Positions 1 to 11,859 are shown, numbered from the stretch's first letter. The stretch: 64,000 nucleotides of DNA from Rhodocollybia butyracea (GCA_015501585.1 JADNRY010000001.1:1480804-1544803), one strand, 5' to 3'. Numbers and translations: made by a program. Notes: generated by a model from the sequence alone, not told the origin.

Positions 1-1499
1 GAATGAACGCCTGAATGGTGAGCACTTAGCTCTTGAACCATGACAGATACCGTGAAGGAATGAGGACGGTTTACAGGCTCTTGTTGCCAGCAGAGTTGTG
101 TAATCTCCCAAAGATTTTCGGGCATAGTGTACCCTAGGGTGTCGTCAGGCCGCTCTGGCCGTTCCCCAGCAGACACCTTTATTATTATTCCAGGATATGG
201 GATGGGATGGAAGGGAGGTAAACCTTCAGACCAAAGCTGTATCAAATCATCAAATGGTGCTACTATTCATTTTTGGGAACGCACAGACCTCGCAGCATAC
301 GCACGCAAAGGCATAGATATCCGAAGCACAGGTTCTTTGAAATTTCAGGCCAAACTGGTCTGGAACCAAAAGTTCTGGAGCCATCCATGGAGGTGAGCCG
401 CTGCGAACAGAGCTTTTCAACGCTGTATCGGACTCGGTGAATGCTGTCAGTCCGAAGTCTGTCAAGCGAGCATGCCCACGCTTATCGACTAATATGTTCC
501 TCTTCGTCAACGTTAGTAGCATGCAAAGACCACATGCTGTGAATAGCAGTACTAGTACTTACCCCGCACAGGTCCCCATGTACTACATTCTGCGAATGAA
601 GATAAGCCAGTCCAGCAGCGATATCTTTTAGCTGCTAAATCCATAAGTCGTAATACGTACAAAAAATCTCCTGCACTCACGCAATCTATTGTATACATTG
701 AGAAAGGTGACCTCCTCACCATATAGTCTAGGATGCTGCCGTTCCTCATCCACTCGGCTACCATTGCTAGCCTTGGAGAGAATGTGGTCAAATCAATACC
801 AAGGAACGTGACAATATTGTCGTGCTTGAGGTACTGCCATATTAATGCCTCCTTGCAGAACATTTTCTCCATACGCTGTCGCTGTTCATTGGCATCTGGC
901 ATATAGTCATGGTATCTCAAAACCTTAAAAGCCACCTCGACATTGGACCCAAGGAGATCAATACGTCTGCCTCGATAAACTTCTGCAAAACCACCATTAT
1001 TCACTGGATTTTTGTTGATGAGTTTGACTTGGTCGTTATTGATGATCAACTGGTCTGGAAAACGACCAGAAGCTTCTGATAGTCGAATGAGACACTGGTG
1101 AGCAGTATTGACAAAGGTAGAGTGATGTTCGGCTGGAAATTTTTTGGGGAGTCCGTAAGTCAAGATCTAATGAAGAGTGAGTTCCGAAGCAGAAGCTAAT
1201 TAGCAAATGACAGTACCGAGTCAATGAGATTCATGATCTGTATTGCTTCAGCCTCGCTGAGAAGACTTATATCCTGTTTATATGTGTCGGATGTAAAGAC
1301 CTTTAGCAGTTCTCGTGCTGTCTCTACGTCATCTCTCCTCAAAACATGTCGAATGCGACTTGGATGGAGGACGTTAAGTTCTATCAGCCACTATGGCATT
1401 GACAGTTAGAAAAGTATATTTCCGCAAGGGTCAACGTACATTTTCAAGCTGACGGCGTGTTTTTAATGTACCGACAAGACTGGAAAACATATTCGGCAT
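1..1499 (-). CDS. Protein kinase, tyrosine-kinase-like, 3' end outside window
   Basis: Spliced kinase gene on the minus strand that continues past the left edge. The probable start ATG is at 1497-1499 (MPNMFSSLVGTLKTRRQLEN). An N-terminal helical region is followed by the glycine-loop segment (NNGGFAEVYRG), the VAIK-type lysine (VAFKVLRY), an HGDLCG catalytic loop (HGD instead of HRD, usual in agaricomycete kinases), NILVD, DFG and WMAPELL. The C-lobe runs to the window edge (PEVNRP-like PVNRPHSF around 50). Several introns are visible; the one near 485-560 has a strong branch site (ctactaac). Such kinases form large, fast-evolving families in mushrooms; substrate unknown. The kinase assignment is firm; the exon borders and exact start are inferred. 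Confidence 0.85.
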
Positions 1500-1578
1500 G
1501 AGGATATGGGAACTTGTAGGTTTGTTTTCTTGGTCAAAGAAAGACTTCGCCTCCAAATAAACCCTAAATAAAGATAGT

Positions 1579-2513
1579 TCAAGATGTATCGAGTTCAAAA
1601 TTAATGATGACTTTACTTTTCACGCTCCGAACCAAGGGCACAGTGGATGCTCTCATGCAACGCTTGGAGCGAATGCTAATAGCTGTTAACCATGTCTGTG
1701 CTTGAACTATATAGGGGCCACATACTGAATGAAGTTCGAAATTCGACCCAAGTCTAATGTTAGAATCCATTTTGATCATACCAGAGATATAAATGGTTTG
1801 CGCAAAGTCATGGATCTTCCAACCCTCCCTGACCGAAAGCCCATGGAAAATCGCAGAAAAACTAATGGCAAGGATCTTCACGAAGTCCAGCCCATCATAC
1901 ACCTGTAGTTCTTGCATGAGCTTGAAGACCTCCTTTGCTATGGCTAGTGTTTCGATACCATGTATGACTACACAGATTGGATATTGGAAAGATATGTTTT
2001 GTTGTGCTGCAGACTCCTCTAACGCAAGGCGAAATGGTCCGATTGCCAAGTGAGCACCTATGGCTGCGCTAACTTTATCGCGATAGGACCTGTAGGTCAG
2101 ATATACGGGGGACATGTATACTAGCGCTTCGAGGTAGCCCGGGACCTCCAAGGCTAACTGATAGCAAGTATGCCAGAAGATAGTCTGGCAAGCATTGACA
2201 CTGACAAACACTGGCTTCCAATGACTTTTACTCTGCCCGGCGGGCGAGATATCCCCATGAAAGTCAATCATGTTCGGATTCAAGGATGTACCCTCGGGAG
2301 TCGTCAGCCACATATTGCGACATCCTTTTTGAACAGTCCAGGCACCGACTTCCGGAAGGTCTGTAAATGTCCTACCAGTCGCTATATCTTGAGATTGAGG
2401 ATACCTTGTTCCGTGGGTCAAGTCATTCAACCGCCATAAGACTAGATAAAGTCAAACTTCAGAAAGTATCGAAAGAACTGAAAATCTATACTTTGTCTTT
2501 TGATTCGTTCCAT
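1579..2513 (-). CDS. Hypothetical protein, two exons
   Basis: A long uninterrupted minus-strand frame (about 280 codons, 1579-2433) has no ATG of its own at the 5' end. A short upstream exon starting at ATG 2511-2513 (MERIKRQ) can be joined to it across an intron that begins gtatag and ends ctag, keeping the frame. I do not recognise the protein. It has no obvious signal peptide, and hydrophobic stretches (for example VFKLMQ and FVKILAISFSAIFHG) suggest a folded globular domain. It lies just upstream of the kinase gene in the same orientation. The frame length argues for a real gene; the function is unknown. Confidence 0.5.
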
Positions 2514-2759
2514 AATGACACCTTTGGGCAGGAGGATGTTTAATACACGTATGACCGTGTTAAAGGTTATGGCTGCCTAATCACTGATTCGTCAGTTGGT
2601 GTACACCTACGATACTTCTTGTGAGATATGACTTGCCAAGGCGAGAGGATGCAAACACAGAATGCCAACAATGAAGGAAAGGCTAAAGATGATAGTCAGT
2701 TCTTGTAAGGGCTACAGCGAGAATGAAGGTTCCAACATCGCCAAAAATGCCATTACAAT

Positions 2760-3161
2760 CTAAATAAGCTTTAGGAAAAAGAAGTCAACGAGCCTACTAG
2801 GATTCCTCACCAGACCCACATAATTCGATGTAAGAAAATCATATTCCGCTTCGTCAGTCCCATTATAGAATTTACCGTGCGCAATTATCAGGTTGTATAA
2901 CTCTGTCAGCCCCCATATCATGAATAATCCTATTGCCAAAAGAAACCATTCGGGGTCACTTGTGCACCAAACCGTCGGAAGGAAGGAAGGAAGGAAGTCA
3001 ATTACTCGGCACGGTCCAAGATCTGAACGCCGGGGCAGCCGAAGCTCCCATGGTGCGGCACAAGCACCATGGTCTTCGGGCTGACTGCCGTCAGACAGGG
3101 ACGAGCTCGCAACTAGCTCTAAAACTGCTGCTGTAGATCCCTGGCTGGCGACAGCCACCAT
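2760..3161 (-). CDS. Small hypothetical ORF with one possible membrane segment
   Basis: A 133-codon frame with a genuine ATG at 3159-3161. The middle contains one hydrophobic stretch (WFLLAIGLFMIWGL), possibly a membrane span. The frame crosses a GGAA microsatellite at 2980-2999, so it may be fortuitous. It is unrecognised and has no supporting splice structure. Confidence 0.25.
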   Translation of the reverse strand: MVAVASQGSTAAVLELVASSSLSDGSQPEDHGACAAPWELRLPRRSDLGPCRVIDFLPSFLPTVWCTSDPEWFLLAIGLFMIWGLTELYNLIIAHGKFYNGTDEAEYDFLTSNYVGLVRNPSRLVDFFFLKLI

Positions 3162-3169
3162 TTACTTAC

Positions 3170-4140
3170 AGTACAGGCATTGTACATACTTATTTACAAT
3201 GTTATGTATTTATCATTTTTATAAAATATCAAATATCTGTTTTTCGAAGGGCATGATTGCATTCAAAGAGTGCATGTTCAGAAATAGTTTGTAGAATCTG
3301 TATATGCGCTTCTTGTCAGGTATTTGAAAAGGATCTCTGTACAAGTGAGGCTCGAGTCACTACAGCCAGGAATGGTCCCAGCAGTTTGAAGAGAAATGAT
3401 GCAAAAGATGAAACCAGCCGTCGTGATCGAAGCTACATGTCGACAGTAGAAGCTGGCCAGCCTCAGCCAGGCTTGAGAGAGAAAATACAAACGCATGATT
3501 CTAGTACTGGTAGCTGTTCAGATGGCGACAGGAATAACCTAGTACGGCCCGTCGGCCCTTACCCTTACCCCCAGCTGGTATTACCTAATTACAGCTACGA
3601 AATCGTAGAATAGTTTCTAAAAGACGTTATTTACTATGGTCCGTCAAGAAGTGCTCACGGTCAGGAAGCTTGTGCAACTTCAGAAATGCTTAAAAACGTC
3701 GGTTCCCGTCACCCCACAGATTTGAGGATTTTTTGTAGACTCGAGCCAGTAGTTTCTTGTTGACACTTTGATGACTGACAATCAGCCGTGTTGATTTTAC
3801 ATCACAACTCTACAGCAGGGACTGGTTCAAGTCTAGATTTTTTGTAACAATATTTAGATACTTCATAATGATTTTATCTACTCAGATTGATCAGGATTGA
3901 TCTTTTGCGAACAGGGCTCAAATATCGAGCAGAGTGTTCAGAATGGTGAGTATGATTTCTACATCAATCGCCAGGAAGACTGCTGAGATGACTTCAGAGG
4001 GTTATTCAATAAAGGGCCAAGTTTTAATTCCTACGAGAATCCGTACAGTATTCATGAAACAAGAAGCAAAATAACGAGTAGCCTGCGAAAACCGGCAAGA
4101 GTTTTGGCTGCTAAGCCCCAGTGAGAAGTCAGTCAAATCA
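3170..4140. other. Intergenic, no supported gene
   Basis: About 1 kb between the small hypothetical ORF and the kinase fragment. I see no convincing exon, tRNA or named repeat. Short frames here lack splice context. Confidence 0.5.
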
Positions 4141-4149
4141 GAGCGATTG

Positions 4150-4266
4150 GCAGTGATGAGCATGCCCATGTTTACCGACTAGTATGTCCCTCCTCATCAA
4201 CGTTAGTAACATGCAAAGACTATGGCATACACTGCGAATGGCACTGTAGTACTTACCCCGCACAGA
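4150..4266 (-). pseudogene. Duplicated fragment of the kinase catalytic-loop exon and intron
   Basis: This stretch matches 461-572 in the kinase gene on the same strand: both carry the block around gcatgcccatg/gcatgcccacg, then catcaacgttag/gtcaacgttag, gcatgcaaagac, and end at agtacttaccccgcacag. The match covers the start of the NILVD exon, the preceding intron with its branch site, and the donor site after the HGDL exon. The rest of the kinase is absent here, so it is a non-functional copy of about 110 bp. Confidence 0.75.
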
Positions 4267-4511
4267 TTGCCAGATGGGTGACAGGAAAGGATTCTCACGT
4301 CAAACACACCAGGAGTTGCGGGTATATGCTGTCCTCAAGGCTAGCCAGAGTGAAACTTAGCTGGGTGTCAGGCAAGCGGAGTAGGTCTGGGGTGCATGTA
4401 TCCATCTCCACATAGAACCAATCCTGGAGATATACCAGAGTCGGGAGAGCGTCACAGACCGTAGAGCATGTGGCTCGCGCAGCTGCTTGCACGGTCCAAG
4501 TGTCAAGTGGG

Positions 4512-5230
4512 GTGCGCACCCTAAAGCGGTTTCTTGTGATGTTAGCACTCGCCGAGGCTTAGCGCTTAGTTACCGGGTTAACCTTCTACAACTCCCGTCT
4601 CGAATATTCTGAAACAAACAGGGCGGGTCCATTGGGCATGGCCCGTGATATACAACTGATAACTAGCTTTCACGACCTATGACAGCACCAGTTTACGACC
4701 GGCACTTGGATCCACATGAGTCTAAAGATAGGTAACTATTTGCTTAATCGAGAAGGTTCAGAGGATTGAGGCCTGAGGTAAAGGTCAGATTATTAATCTC
4801 CCAAACGCAAGTTTCTCCCAGACACAATGCTCCACAGATTGTCAGAGCAGTGGAAGAAGCATGACAGACTTCCATCATCGGTGCACCCTAAAGCGGTTTT
4901 GTAATGTTAAGTAGCACTCGAGGGCTTAGTTACCAGGCTAAATTTTTACAACTCCCGTCTCGGGTGTTCTGAAACAAGCATTGACGGTAAGTATTGGTCA
5001 CTGTGGCCCCTGACAACTAGGTGCTTTCGTGGCACCTATAACAGCACCATTTTACGAAGTGCATGGATCTAAAGATAGGAAACCTTTGGCTTAGTCGATA
5101 AGACGACTCGGAGGATGAGGTTAGATCATTATATCTTCCGGACGCAATGTACCACAGCAGTGGAAAGGGTAACGTAGTAGGGGGAGACTTCTACCGCTGG
5201 CATCAGCCTGAGCGGTTTACTCGAACCGCT
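4512..5230. repeat. Diverged tandem direct repeat, two units of about 365 bp
   Basis: Unit 1 begins near 4512 and unit 2 near 4880. Both start with gcaccctaaagcggttt. They then share, in the same order, cttagttacc, acaactcccgtctcg, tctgaaacaa, gacagcacca, tctaaagatagg, and a final segment with acgcaa and a cacag...cagtgga block. Substitutions and small indels are common, so the duplication is old. A third partial start may be the agcggtt/aaccgct hairpin at 5211-5230. No coding potential was seen. Confidence 0.75.
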
Positions 5231-7129
5231 GGGCAATAGACAAAACCAGACTCCTGTTTCTTGGCTTGAGGGTTACACGAAGATAACCCCAAAGGGAGTA
5301 TTGAAACGGAATGTTATTGGCCATTTAAGTGGGGAATTCATGCCCATGGCTCGCAACAGACTTGGACGAAAAGGCAATCTATAGAATAAATTCATATGCA
5401 CAGATACCGTGCATCCTACCCTTACTACCCACCTCTTACCCACTTCAACTCCCCCATCACAATGTCATTTTTTTCGTGTCTTCTATGAACTCTTCACCCT
5501 GAAATTCTGCCAGATTCATCGGGTTCATATCCACAAGTTGGAATTACAGTAATAGTCCTGTGCAACGAAGGAATTCATAAACGGATGTTGAGCGGGGAAA
5601 CTTCAACCACTTACTGGATGTTGATTCTGTGTTGTGTTCAACGACCAATTGGCCCATAGTCCCGGGACGCGATGGAACTAAAATTCCGTGTTTAATTACG
5701 CAGCAGTGTGATTACATTCCTCTTTGGGGGTTCTTCTTTCGGAAGAAGTTTGATATGAGGGCATATACTGTTGGCCAAATTCCAAGAATTTCACAGTTGA
5801 GTCACCCACCAAATTTCGGCTGACATGCTGGAACACCGAATGAAAGAAAGCTATCTTGATCACGCACTGGACAGCATCCTTATTGGCCGCGAGGGGAAAT
5901 GAGGTGCGGTTACGGCGTCGCTGGCACTTTTTTCACATTCGCAGGTAGTAGGAACCTATGCGAAACTCATTAGTAGGACGGGGAGAGTCGAGACAAAGGA
6001 ACATGAACGCGACGGGTTGCATATGTAATTAACGTATTCATTCGTTTCCAAGAAGTTGGTGGGCAACGACGGCTAGATTGCAATTGGCGCAAGGAATATC
6101 CGGTAAGTGGATCTAGTTTACGATGGAACGACGAGAGCTATGAGTGCTTTAGTTCATGCTCAAGCGCCGAAAGAATTCAACAAGCGCCAGGCTAGTAACT
6201 GACTTGACAGTGCTTCTCCGCGTTCCCCTTGGCTAGCTGTTCAACTTGTATGTATACAAGAATAATGATCGCCACCTTTTTTAAGTAGATTTTGACGGTG
6301 ATGATGGCCTCTATGAAAGTGTCCCTTATACCGTCACTGTCCTGCTAACACTCATATTGGGTAGTATTACCGCCTTCCCTGCCAGACCCTTGCAAAAAAT
6401 TGTCCAAGCTAAATTCGGATTCGGACGCAATACTGTCAAAGATAATTTCCGCAGTGTGATTATGAGTTGTAGATCTCTCTAAACCCACTCGGGCTTACCT
6501 GTTTTCAATCCGCACTAGCCGCGTCGGACCCAGGTCCCACTCTGAGTCTCGCTGCCACGGAGCTGTGCAAGTCATCGTGTGACTCTTTTTCAGCTCGTCA
6601 TAACCGGAGTCGGTCAGTCGGTCTGGGTCGGTACGAGGAAGAAGATCAAACATCGTAAGCCCAGTCGCGTCGCCACGGCAGCTAAGGAATCACCATCTTC
6701 CGAAGTTTACTTGATGAAAGAACAATCGGTTGAGCTAGATCAGGTAATTAAAGCCGCTATTGAAGCACAAGACTCGCGTGGCTGGCAAGAGTGAAATTAA
6801 AAATCTACTAGTACTATGTACTACAAGTCTCAGTGGCAGCTGTGGCTCAGTCAGTGCGACTGTGCTGAACGGAAACACATGGGGACCGAAACATGCTTCA
6901 TTCACGGAGAAACGTCAAAGAGTCACCAGAACGACGGGTTTTGATCCGGTTGCAATTACGTTATCTGCCTCATTGCCTTTTGTTCTCCTATAAACTGAAC
7001 AATGACAATCTCTAAATTTCTCAATTCGCCTTGTTCTCGTCATCATCCAATTGTTATTTGCGGGCTACTTATATTCAACGCCTTTGTCCTTGTCCTCCTT
7101 TATTCTTTCTTCCTTTCTTTTTCTTTATC
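5231..7129. other. Intergenic and probable promoter of the 7.1-kb gene
   Basis: No supported gene in about 1.9 kb. The last part looks like a fungal promoter: a cctataaac TATA-like box near 6988, followed by a strongly pyrimidine-rich leader (about 7085-7128) that runs straight into the ATG of the next gene. The earlier part holds only short frames without splice support. Confidence 0.5.
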
Positions 7130-8026
7130 ATGTCGGCACCATCGTACTCTCTGCCGCCTACGACCAACGAGCTAACCCCTTCTCAGCGTTTACGCTTGGT
7201 ACGCTCAACTCGTAAACTTGGCGAGATGCTAGGCGAAACTCCAGTCATCAACTCTTCATCAGAGTTTGTTCACAGTTCTAACCCTTCGACTTCTATCTCT
7301 GCACGGCCTACGCACGTACCGCAGAAGAAATCTAAAGCTCTTCCTCGCCCTCTTGTATTATCATTACATTCAGTTCCTGCTGCTCTGACTCCCCCTAAAT
7401 CTGCAACCACACCGCTATCACCTACAAGGTCTGCTAACATGGTGTCTTCACCTTATGATGACTTCGACTACCAAGACGATCAGGTTCAGGCTAGGCGGAA
7501 ACGCATGGCGAAGCTTACTCGTACCCTTGGGGAGAATATTCCTCCAGAGCTAGTATTCCGCTCTCTTTCGCGGCCCCGTGGCAGCTCTATCGACTCTGGC
7601 AGATTGGCTGCCGCTTTCAAAGTCACGGTCATGAGCCCCAATAGGTCCGTTGATACTTTCAACCAGGATATTCCTTCTGCCGAGCTCCCGAAGAGTATCG
7701 CACTTGTAAAGACGCAGTCGTCGACTCTGATGTCACGCAGCGCGTCGCTGCAAGCTCCGCGCTCTCCTGTCAGCAAACGATTGCTGCGTCGGGCTCATGA
7801 CCATGCTCATTCATTCGGTTTGGAAGAACTTCGTTCTGTATCACCTCCTTTGAGCGGTCGTAAATCCACCGACACTGTTCATTCTACTGCTTCTGATTCC
7901 TCATGCTCGTCCACTTCGAGCGACTGGAAGAGGACTTACAGGAAGGAAGCCGGCTGGAGTGGCGAATGGAATCGGCCGGATATGACAGAGGTTATGAATC
8001 GGCTCAGAGGTCTGAAGGCTACTTGA
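7130..8026 (+). CDS. Conserved hypothetical basidiomycete protein with two LGE motifs
   Basis: Single-exon gene of 298 codons. The ATG at 7130 is chosen because it follows the CT-rich leader; the upstream in-frame extension is that leader. Two copies of a related basic motif are visible: RLVRSTRKLGEMLGETP (residues about 22-38) and RMAKLTRTLGENIPPELVF (about 124-142). The middle is Ser/Pro-rich and looks disordered. The C-terminus carries SDWKRTYRKEAGWSGEWN and ends MNRLRGLK. This arrangement is familiar to me from uncharacterised agaricomycete proteins; no biochemical role is known to me. Stop is TGA at 8024-8026. Confidence 0.8.
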   Translation: MSAPSYSLPPTTNELTPSQRLRLVRSTRKLGEMLGETPVINSSSEFVHSSNPSTSISARPTHVPQKKSKALPRPLVLSLHSVPAALTPPKSATTPLSPTRSANMVSSPYDDFDYQDDQVQARRKRMAKLTRTLGENIPPELVFRSLSRPRGSSIDSGRLAAAFKVTVMSPNRSVDTFNQDIPSAELPKSIALVKTQSSTLMSRSASLQAPRSPVSKRLLRRAHDHAHSFGLEELRSVSPPLSGRKSTDTVHSTASDSSCSSTSSDWKRTYRKEAGWSGEWNRPDMTEVMNRLRGLKAT

Positions 8027-9329
8027 AATGAACGGGCGGGCGTGCCTTCATAGCGAGGCCGGTCCTCTTCAAAAATCACTGGTTCCACCCCTTCTACAAC
8101 CCATTCTAATTCTTAATTCGACGTGTCCCGTCGCTACTACTACCCATTACTTTTGTTTGCATCAGACAGTGTATCGACTTCCATTCTTGCATGACTTGTA
8201 TCATTTGACATTTCTTTGTTCTATCTTTTGTTTCTTTTCATTGGGGTTGTCGAAGGCTCTGTATAACCTGTACTCTTACTTGCAGGCGGCTCTAGCAGGC
8301 GTGCCGTCCAGCACTCTGCAGTGCAGATTCGACGAATTTTCACGAACATACATATTGGTTACTTCGAGTAATTCCACACTCGTTCTTAATTGACTGCTCA
8401 TCTACTACCACTATCTCTGACAAAGCATATACATATACCATTGCACTATACTTTCTCCTGTAAGTCGCCTCTGAGGCCGGGCGGGACGCCCAATCCAAAG
8501 ATTTGACAAACTTAGACAACATGCCAAAATGACAGACAGACGTTAGTGCAACTGAGATGACTTTCGGATTCCCCATGTAGAATCACAGATACTTTAGACA
8601 TCGGTCCACAATCGATGGTAAGTAAGCCAACCTACATCTTTATGGTAACTGACTTATGATGAGGTATGGGTCAACTGTGGAGTTGGTGAGTAAGTACTAG
8701 TACTGCGATATCTGACGGCAAGAATAATTTTAGAGATGGAAGCCACGGCTTACTTCTCCCCCTTACTTAGAGTTCGGCTGTTGCTTTGTGGGACCCCGCT
8801 GCAAAGTATATTATTACTACCTGGATCCGAAGGCTGCGTCCTGTAGTTCCGGGATACCCTCAAGAGGTCCGAGGATAATGTAACTGCCGGTCGACTTAAG
8901 CTTTGGTTCGTGTAGCCAAAAATAATCGGCACAATCTTTCAGTATAGCCGTATCATTCTACTAGTGACGATCTGGTCTACTAGCAATAGTCTAACGATCT
9001 GATTCTCATTGATTTAATGAGGTACGAGGTACAATGATATGACTACTACCAGAAAAATTTTATGTTCCTCGTCAGGCTAGAAGATAATTAGGACGGATCA
9101 CAACAAGTTCAAAACTCGGGAACTATAGATTCCGCACTTAAGGTACGTTGCGGAATCTCCTTGAAAAAACACGCTTTGACCTCCGCGCCGCTTGATTGCC
9201 GTAGCTTGATGGGCTTTTCGTTCAAGCGCTTAGCCATCATGGCAAGCTCAAACCCCAGCGCGCATGCAAAACCTAACAGTTTGGATAGCACTTTTTCTGA
9301 ACAGTGTTTCCATGTTGAATATTACACAG
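8027..9329. other. Intergenic: 3' flank and empty stretch
   Basis: The first 350 bp are T/C-rich and are probably the 3' untranslated region of the 7.1-kb gene. From about 8400 to 9160 nothing is supported. From about 9165 onward the sequence belongs to the first unit of the 9.2-11.8 kb tandem duplication. Confidence 0.45.
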
Positions 9330-10419
9330 ATGGCTCCAAGATGTCTCAAAACCGACATTATCGTCCTCAAACGAAAGTACTCGAAGGCAGCAAGGGACCT
9401 AGCTTTGCTAAATCCTCAAGGCCAACACATTGTAAGCTGCCCCTTTGTATATAAAACAAGCACAGCTCATTGAACTAGTTCTTTGCTTACCTCTAGTAAA
9501 CATTCGTTATTCTTGGGGAAATATCGAGTTCTCAAACTCCATATGCACGTAGGGCCATCATCCAGATTTACAAGAAAAGGTCACTCGATTCCATTCATCA
9601 TTACTTCGAGGCAAAGTCAAAGGACTGGATCCTTCTATTCTTATCAAACCACGGCGATTACACTTTACTTTAGGTGTAATGTCTCTTTCTTCTGTTCGGC
9701 GCCCAGACTCGGCCGATTCTACATCTCACACCGTTGAATCTGCATTAGAGCTTTTGCGATCACTTCAACCTCAGTTGACTTCGCTATGCTCGACCGGAAA
9801 GAGTGGGAGCCTGCAAGCCTCATTAGAACGAATTGGCGCCTTCGAGTCGAAGAATGGAGCTAGAGTTTTATGGGCTAGTCCTCAAGAAGATGAAGGATGG
9901 TCAGAATCTGATGAGGAACGCGAGGAAAGACTGAAGCTCATTCGTGTTGCAGGTGTGACTATCTACTACTCTTTTGTCGCCCGATTCTGAATTTTGCCGA
10001 TTCTGATCAAAATTCAATGCAGAAATAGTCCATCGGACATTTAAAGATGCTGGATATATCACGGAAGATAGGCCATTGAAGGTCGGCTTTTCATCTGTAT
10101 CTTTGTGGCGCATTCAACCATCGTTTTTTCTTAGCTGCATTGCACTCTCATCAATACCAGCTACCGCAAACCATCTTCCAGGAGATCCGAGCCCTTTTCA
10201 TTCACCGATGTATTGGCTTCGGATGCATTATCGGAGCTTCGGACAAATTCAATCGGTTCCGCGAAAGCTTCAGACAGGATCGCTCGCGTGTCTTTTGGAA
10301 CATACAGTATACCTGAGATTCAGCTGTGTGTGATGGGAAGCCATGGACCAGAGGACGAGTATGTCGGTTTGGGAGGTATTTCGTGTACTGCGGCTGCAGC
10401 CATCGTTGATCAAAATTAG
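9330..10419 (+). CDS. ASCC1/AKAP7-like 2H phosphoesterase-fold protein, copy 1
   Basis: The AKAP7/ASCC1 domain belongs to the 2'-5' RNA ligase-like (2H) superfamily, defined by two HxT motifs. Both are visible: motif 1 LHFTLGVM (His codon at 9661) and motif 2 LHCTLINTSYRKP (His codon at 10138). Between them lie ALELLRSLQPQ, SLERIGAF, ARVLWA, an acidic Glu/Arg-rich segment and IVHRTFKDAGYITEDRPLK. After motif 2 come FSFTDVLAS and SIPEIQLCVMGSHGPEDEYV. Two introns after residue block KLIRVAG and after RPLK are clear. The 5' exons, including any KH domain, are not resolved; the exon near 9550 needs an acceptor at cacgtag for GHHPDLQEK to be in frame. Start is approximate; stop TAG at 10417-10419. 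Confidence 0.65.
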
Positions 10420-10768
10420 AGATCTTTGTACTTCTTGATGATACGAGTTTCCTTGGAAGTTCAAATCGATTCTGGCAGTAAATACGATGACTCTGAGTAT
10501 TTTGCAGGAACTATTGTTGGTAGTAAATGAGTTGCGCAACTTCAACGAGATCACAACCTGGAAAATATTATATGTTTTATCTCAGAATTTTTCTCGAATC
10601 AAAAGACACGCTTTGACCTGGACCACCTCGGTCCCACGTTGATCAATGATTGCCACCTTGCTGGGCTTTTCGTCAAAGCGCTTAGCTACGAAGCCCAGGA
10701 CGTACCCAAAATCAAACAGTACTAGTCACACTTTGCTGAAAAGTCTTTGCATGTTGAATATTACACAG

Positions 10769-11828
10769 ATGGCTCCAAGAGGTTCAAAAGTTATTTCAAC
10801 CAAGAACCCAAGCCAACACATTGTGAGCTGCCTTTTTGTATATCATAAACAAGCATAGCTCATTGAACTATGTAGTTCTATGCTTGCCTCTAGTAAACAT
10901 TCGTTATTCTTGAGAAAAAATCGAGTTCTTGAACTGCACATGCACGTAGGGTCACCATCCAGATTTACAAGAAAAGGTCACTCGATTCTATTCATTATTA
11001 CTTCGAGACAAGGTCGAAGGAATAGATCCCACTATTCTTATCAACCCACGACGATTACACTTTACTCTAGGCGTAATGTCTCTTTCTTCTCAGGATCCAG
11101 ATGGAGACTCGGCCGGTTCCAGTTCAACTACATCTCGCACCGTTGAAGATGCATTAGAGCTTTTGCGATCACTTCAGCCCCAGCTGACTTCGCTATGTAC
11201 CACCGGAAAGAGCGGGAACCTACAAATATCATTAGAACGAATTGGCGCCTTCGAGTGGAATAAAGGAGCTAGAGTTTTGTGGGCTGGTCCTCGAGGAAAT
11301 GAAGGATGGTCGGAATCTGAAGAGGAACGCGAGGAAAGGCTGAAGCTCATTCGTGTTGCAGGTGCGATTGTCTACAATTCTTTTTTCCTCGGATTCTAAT
11401 GCAACCTAAATGTAGAAATGGTCCATCGGACATTTATAGGTGCTGGATTCAGTGAAAAGAGGCCGTTGAAGGTTGGGTTTTTGGCTGTATCTTCCCGGCG
11501 CATTCAACTCGTCTTTTTTTCTTAGCTTCGTTGCTCTATCATAGCTACCAGCCGCCGCAAGCCAACTTCCAAGATATATCAGCTCTTTTCGTTCACCGAT
11601 GTATTGGCTTCGCTTCAGACAACTGCAGAAGGTTCCGTGAAAGCTTCCAACAGGATCGCTCCGGTGTCTTTTGGAACTTACAATATACCTGAGATTCAGC
11701 TGTGTGCGATTGGAAGCCATGGACCAGAGGATGAGTATGTCAGTTTGGGAAGTATTTCCAGTGGTCTATTGCAGCTGGAACAGAAGGAGTCGATATTGAC
11801 CAATATTAGAAATCTTTGTACTTCTTGA
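10769..11828 (+). CDS. ASCC1/AKAP7-like protein, copy 2 with degraded second HxT motif
   Basis: Tandem copy of the previous gene with the same exon pattern. Motif 1 is kept (LHFTLGVM, His codon at 11058). At the position of motif 2 the frame reads LRCSIIATSRRKP: the catalytic His is Arg (codon 11529-11531) and the Thr is Ser. If the 2H chemistry is used in copy 1, copy 2 should be inactive in it. Downstream FSFTDVLAS and NIPEIQLCAIGSHGPEDEYVS remain open to a TGA at 11826-11828, with a C-terminal tail different from copy 1. It may be an early-stage pseudogene or a binding-only paralogue. Confidence 0.55.
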
Positions 11829-11859
11829 TAGTGCCAGTTTCCCTAGCAGTTCAAATCGG

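Larger units (their letters stand above)
9165..11830. repeat. Tandem duplication, two units of about 1.25 kb (each an ASCC1-like gene)
   Basis: Unit 1 is about 9165-10440 and unit 2 about 10600-11830, in direct orientation. Shared landmarks: cacgctttgacct, gggcttttcg...caaagcgcttagc, catgttgaatattacacagatggctccaag, the exon with LHFTLGVMSLSS, the exon ending KLIRVAG, and the final exon with SFGTY.IPEIQLC. Unit 2 has lost some tens of bases in the first exon region. Identity is high in exons and lower in introns. Confidence 0.85.

Noticed and set aside
6830..6960. tRNA-like words (tggctcagtcagtgcg, later ttgatccgg)
   Set aside because: No acceptor-stem pairing and no proper B-box at the right distance.
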